DNA of 6,520 nt from an uncultured Erysipelotrichaceae bacterium (GTDB taxonomy: Bacteria > Bacillota_I > Bacilli_A > RFN20 > CAG-826). The notes below the pieces were generated by a model, which saw only the letters and a list, made by a program, of their open reading frames with translations, made no database searches and was not told the DNA's origin. The stretch spans positions 409 through 6,928 of the forward strand of contig CADAUN010000114.1 in NCBI GenBank assembly GCA_902791085.1. The letters run 5' to 3'. Positions 5,136 to 6,520 of this stretch are shown here, one piece after another; within the stretch, counting starts at the first letter, position 1; every line of letters starts with the position of its first letter. Both the position numbers and the translations under genes were made by a program.

Positions 5136-6158
5136 ATGCAGGAAAAAACGAAAACAAAACATTTCTTACTTGAGGGTCTAAAAGGCGTCGCTTTGGGTAT
5201 TGCCGCCGCCATTCCTGGCTTAAGCGCGGGATCGATTGCGGTGATTTTGCATTGTTACCAGATTTTGGTTGACGCCATGGCGGGCTTTCGCCATGCGTTT
5301 CGCAAAAGTTTCTTGACTCTGTTGCCTTATTTTTTAGGTCTTATCGTTGGTGCCGTTGCTGCTTTAATCGGCATCAAAAAAGGCTATGAAGTGGCGCCAT
5401 TTACCTTAACCGGTCTTTTTGCTGGCTTTGTTTTTGGCTCCATGCCGGTGGCCTGGAGCGAATTAAAGAAAGGTACTTGTTTTCAAGAACGCTTGCTTCA
5501 TTTCTTGTCGCTTTTTCTTTGTCTAGCATTGGCCGCTTCTTTAGGAATTGTAACGGCTTTAACGGAAATTAATTTTTCTGAGGCGATGGCGAATCGAGTG
5601 TGGTGGATGTATCCCTTGATGTTATTCGCAGGATTTGTCGCTGCTTTTACTTGTGTGGTGCCAGGCATTTCTGGGTCGATGTCCTTAATGGTGTTAGGCG
5701 TTTATTATCCGATTTTGCATACTTTCCTTGGTCGCGAAGGAATTTCGATGTGGGCTCCTGAAGCCAACCAGGTGTATCGAATCACGGGCGTGGTCTACGC
5801 GTTTTTGCTAATTATCGGCGCCTTGCTTGGATTATGGGTTTCTTCCGCTTTGATGAAGCATTTGTTAGCAAAGCACCGAGTCACGACGTTTTATGGAATT
5901 CTTGGGTTGTTATTCGGTTCCTTGATATCCATGTTTATCAATTCAAGCCTCTATCCTCAATATCGTGGGGTGTGGAACGAAAGCACAGCTTCATGGAGCA
6001 TTAAGCCGATTGCGACTTGGGATTATATTGTGGGTGCCATTCTTTTCTTATTCGCGGCCATTTTATCCTTCTGGTGGGTGAAAAAAACCAACGCCAAAGC
6101 CAAAGCTAACGAGCAAAAAGAGCTCGAGCAAGACGAAGGAAATGAAGAAGGGAATTAA
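5136..6158 (+). CDS. DUF368 membrane protein, probable undecaprenyl-phosphate translocase (PopT family)
   Basis: This is a 340-residue polytopic membrane protein with about eight to nine hydrophobic segments (near 17-40, 60-80, 88-106, 120-142, 157-195, 216-237, 250-268 and 293-313). Two similar motifs mark the DUF368 internal repeat: KGVALGIAAAIPGLSAGS (16-33) and FTCVVPGISGSMSLMVLGVY (171-190). Members of this family were reported in 2023 to return undecaprenyl phosphate across the cytoplasmic membrane for cell-wall lipid recycling; applying that here is by family only. The C-terminus (316-340) is a charged tail, Lys-rich then Glu-rich. The frame is open to a GTG at 5043, but that region is the frr terminator, so the ATG at 5136 is chosen. 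No Shine-Dalgarno precedes it. The first motif reads PGLSAGS, whereas PGVSGGT-like forms are usual. It appears to be its own transcription unit. Confidence 0.85.
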   Translation: MQEKTKTKHFLLEGLKGVALGIAAAIPGLSAGSIAVILHCYQILVDAMAGFRHAFRKSFLTLLPYFLGLIVGAVAALIGIKKGYEVAPFTLTGLFAGFVFGSMPVAWSELKKGTCFQERLLHFLSLFLCLALAASLGIVTALTEINFSEAMANRVWWMYPLMLFAGFVAAFTCVVPGISGSMSLMVLGVYYPILHTFLGREGISMWAPEANQVYRITGVVYAFLLIIGALLGLWVSSALMKHLLAKHRVTTFYGILGLLFGSLISMFINSSLYPQYRGVWNESTASWSIKPIATWDYIVGAILFLFAAILSFWWVKKTNAKAKANEQKELEQDEGNEEGN

Positions 6159-6174
6159 CCCTTTTTTCTTTTTT
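6144..6174 (+). terminator. Intrinsic terminator overlapping the DUF368 stop codon
   Basis: AAGGG (6148-6152) pairs with CCCTT (6159-6163) and can extend outward to 6144/6167 with G-U wobbles. The loop AATTAA (6153-6158) contains the TAA stop. A long T tract follows (6162-6174, one C). It separates DUF368 from the convergent LRR gene; on the minus strand the tail is less T-rich, so action in that direction would be weaker. Confidence 0.75.
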
Positions 6175-6178
6175 GATT

Positions 6179-6520
6179 TTATAACGTTAAAGTTCCGTTT
6201 TGGCAAACGATTTGGGTTAAGGACGTTCCTTCGTCCCAACCTTCTTCTTTGGTTAGGGCGGACCAAGTTTCTTTCGAACCGGAAAAATATATCGTGGTCA
6301 ATTTGGCATCGTTTTGAAATAGATTCTTTGGCAAAGAAAGAAGGGAAGAAGGAAAGGAGACGCTTTCGAGACTGGCGCAATGAGAGAAGGCGCCTTCTCC
6401 TAAGGAACGTAATGAGGTTTTGCTGAAATCGAGAACGGTGAGAGAAATATCATTCGTAAAGGCGTAAGCGCCTAAGGTAGACAAAGAAGAGGCAAAGGTA
6501 ACAGAAGACAAGGCGGGATT
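6179..6520 (-). CDS. BspA-type leucine-rich-repeat protein (C-terminal end, 5' part beyond the window)
   Basis: The frame is open to the window edge, giving the last 113 residues. It contains LRR_5-like units of about 22-24 residues: LSSVTFASSLSTLGAYAF, then LTVLDFSKTSLRSLGEGAFS, then LESVSFPSSLLSLPKNLFQ. A final LTTIYFSGSKETWSAL unit follows; an aromatic 'YF.G..E.W..L' closing unit of this kind is typical of BspA-like proteins. These are usually large secreted or surface proteins involved in adhesion or host interaction, but signal peptide and anchor cannot be seen here. The visible C-terminus ends shortly after the last repeat (CQNGTLTL) with no LPXTG-like or membrane segment. A TTG at 6511 could be read as a start, but the repeats clearly continue upstream. 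It converges on DUF368 with 20 bases between the stops. Confidence 0.85.
   Translation of the reverse strand, partial: NPALSSVTFASSLSTLGAYAFTNDISLTVLDFSKTSLRSLGEGAFSHCASLESVSFPSSLLSLPKNLFQNDAKLTTIYFSGSKETWSALTKEEGWDEGTSLTQIVCQNGTLTL

Noticed and set aside
6142..6426. Plus-strand reading frame of 94 codons
   Set aside because: It is antisense to the clear LRR repeats on the minus strand, and its composition (Phe/Arg/Lys-rich) is that of a shadow frame.
1..6520. dif site, CRISPR array, tRNA/rRNA gene, insertion sequence
   Set aside because: I searched by eye because of xerC and found no dif-like core, no regularly spaced repeats, no cloverleaf-like segment and no transposase.

Overview
This window looks like a conserved translation and housekeeping locus of a Bacillota (low-GC Gram-positive) bacterium, most likely an uncultured, reduced-genome, host-associated member of the Bacilli. 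The reasons are gene order and families: folate-dependent TrmFO next to a XerC-type recombinase, followed by rpsB-tsf-pyrH-frr, and a BspA-type leucine-rich-repeat gene of the kind common in gut Firmicutes. The genus cannot be named from the sequence. The genetic code reads as standard: Trp is TGG, no reading frame is interrupted by TGA, and all eight stops are TAA or TAG.

Layout: 1-699 is the C-terminal half of trmFO (cut by the window edge), overlapping xerC (692-1609) by 8 bases. A terminator hairpin (1626-1658) is interleaved with a near-consensus promoter (1643-1671) for rpsB (1812-2867) and tsf (2892-3728). A long bulged terminator (3728-3775) separates these from a second promoter. The -10 box of that promoter lies 9 bases before the ATG of pyrH (3817-4545), which suggests a leaderless mRNA. 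frr (4550-5032) follows 4 bases after pyrH and ends at a very strong terminator (5052-5086). A DUF368 membrane protein (5136-6158) follows, with a perfect 10-bp inverted repeat just before its ATG. On the minus strand the 3' end of a BspA-like LRR gene (6179-6520) converges on it. No gene-free stretch exceeds about 200 bases.

Functionally the genes cover tRNA T-loop methylation, chromosome dimer resolution, ribosome assembly (S2), elongation (EF-Ts), UMP phosphorylation, ribosome recycling (RRF) and probably undecaprenyl-phosphate recycling (DUF368). Relative to Bacillus/Staphylococcus, the locus lacks hslV-hslU-codY between xerC and rpsB, and DUF368 sits where uppS normally follows frr.

The most unusual points are an RRF with about 21 residues missing from its most conserved hinge/helix segment, an S2 about 100 residues longer than usual with tails at both ends, the leaderless-looking pyrH start, and the inverted repeat before DUF368. 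I found no novel multi-gene system, CRISPR array, mobile element or RNA gene.
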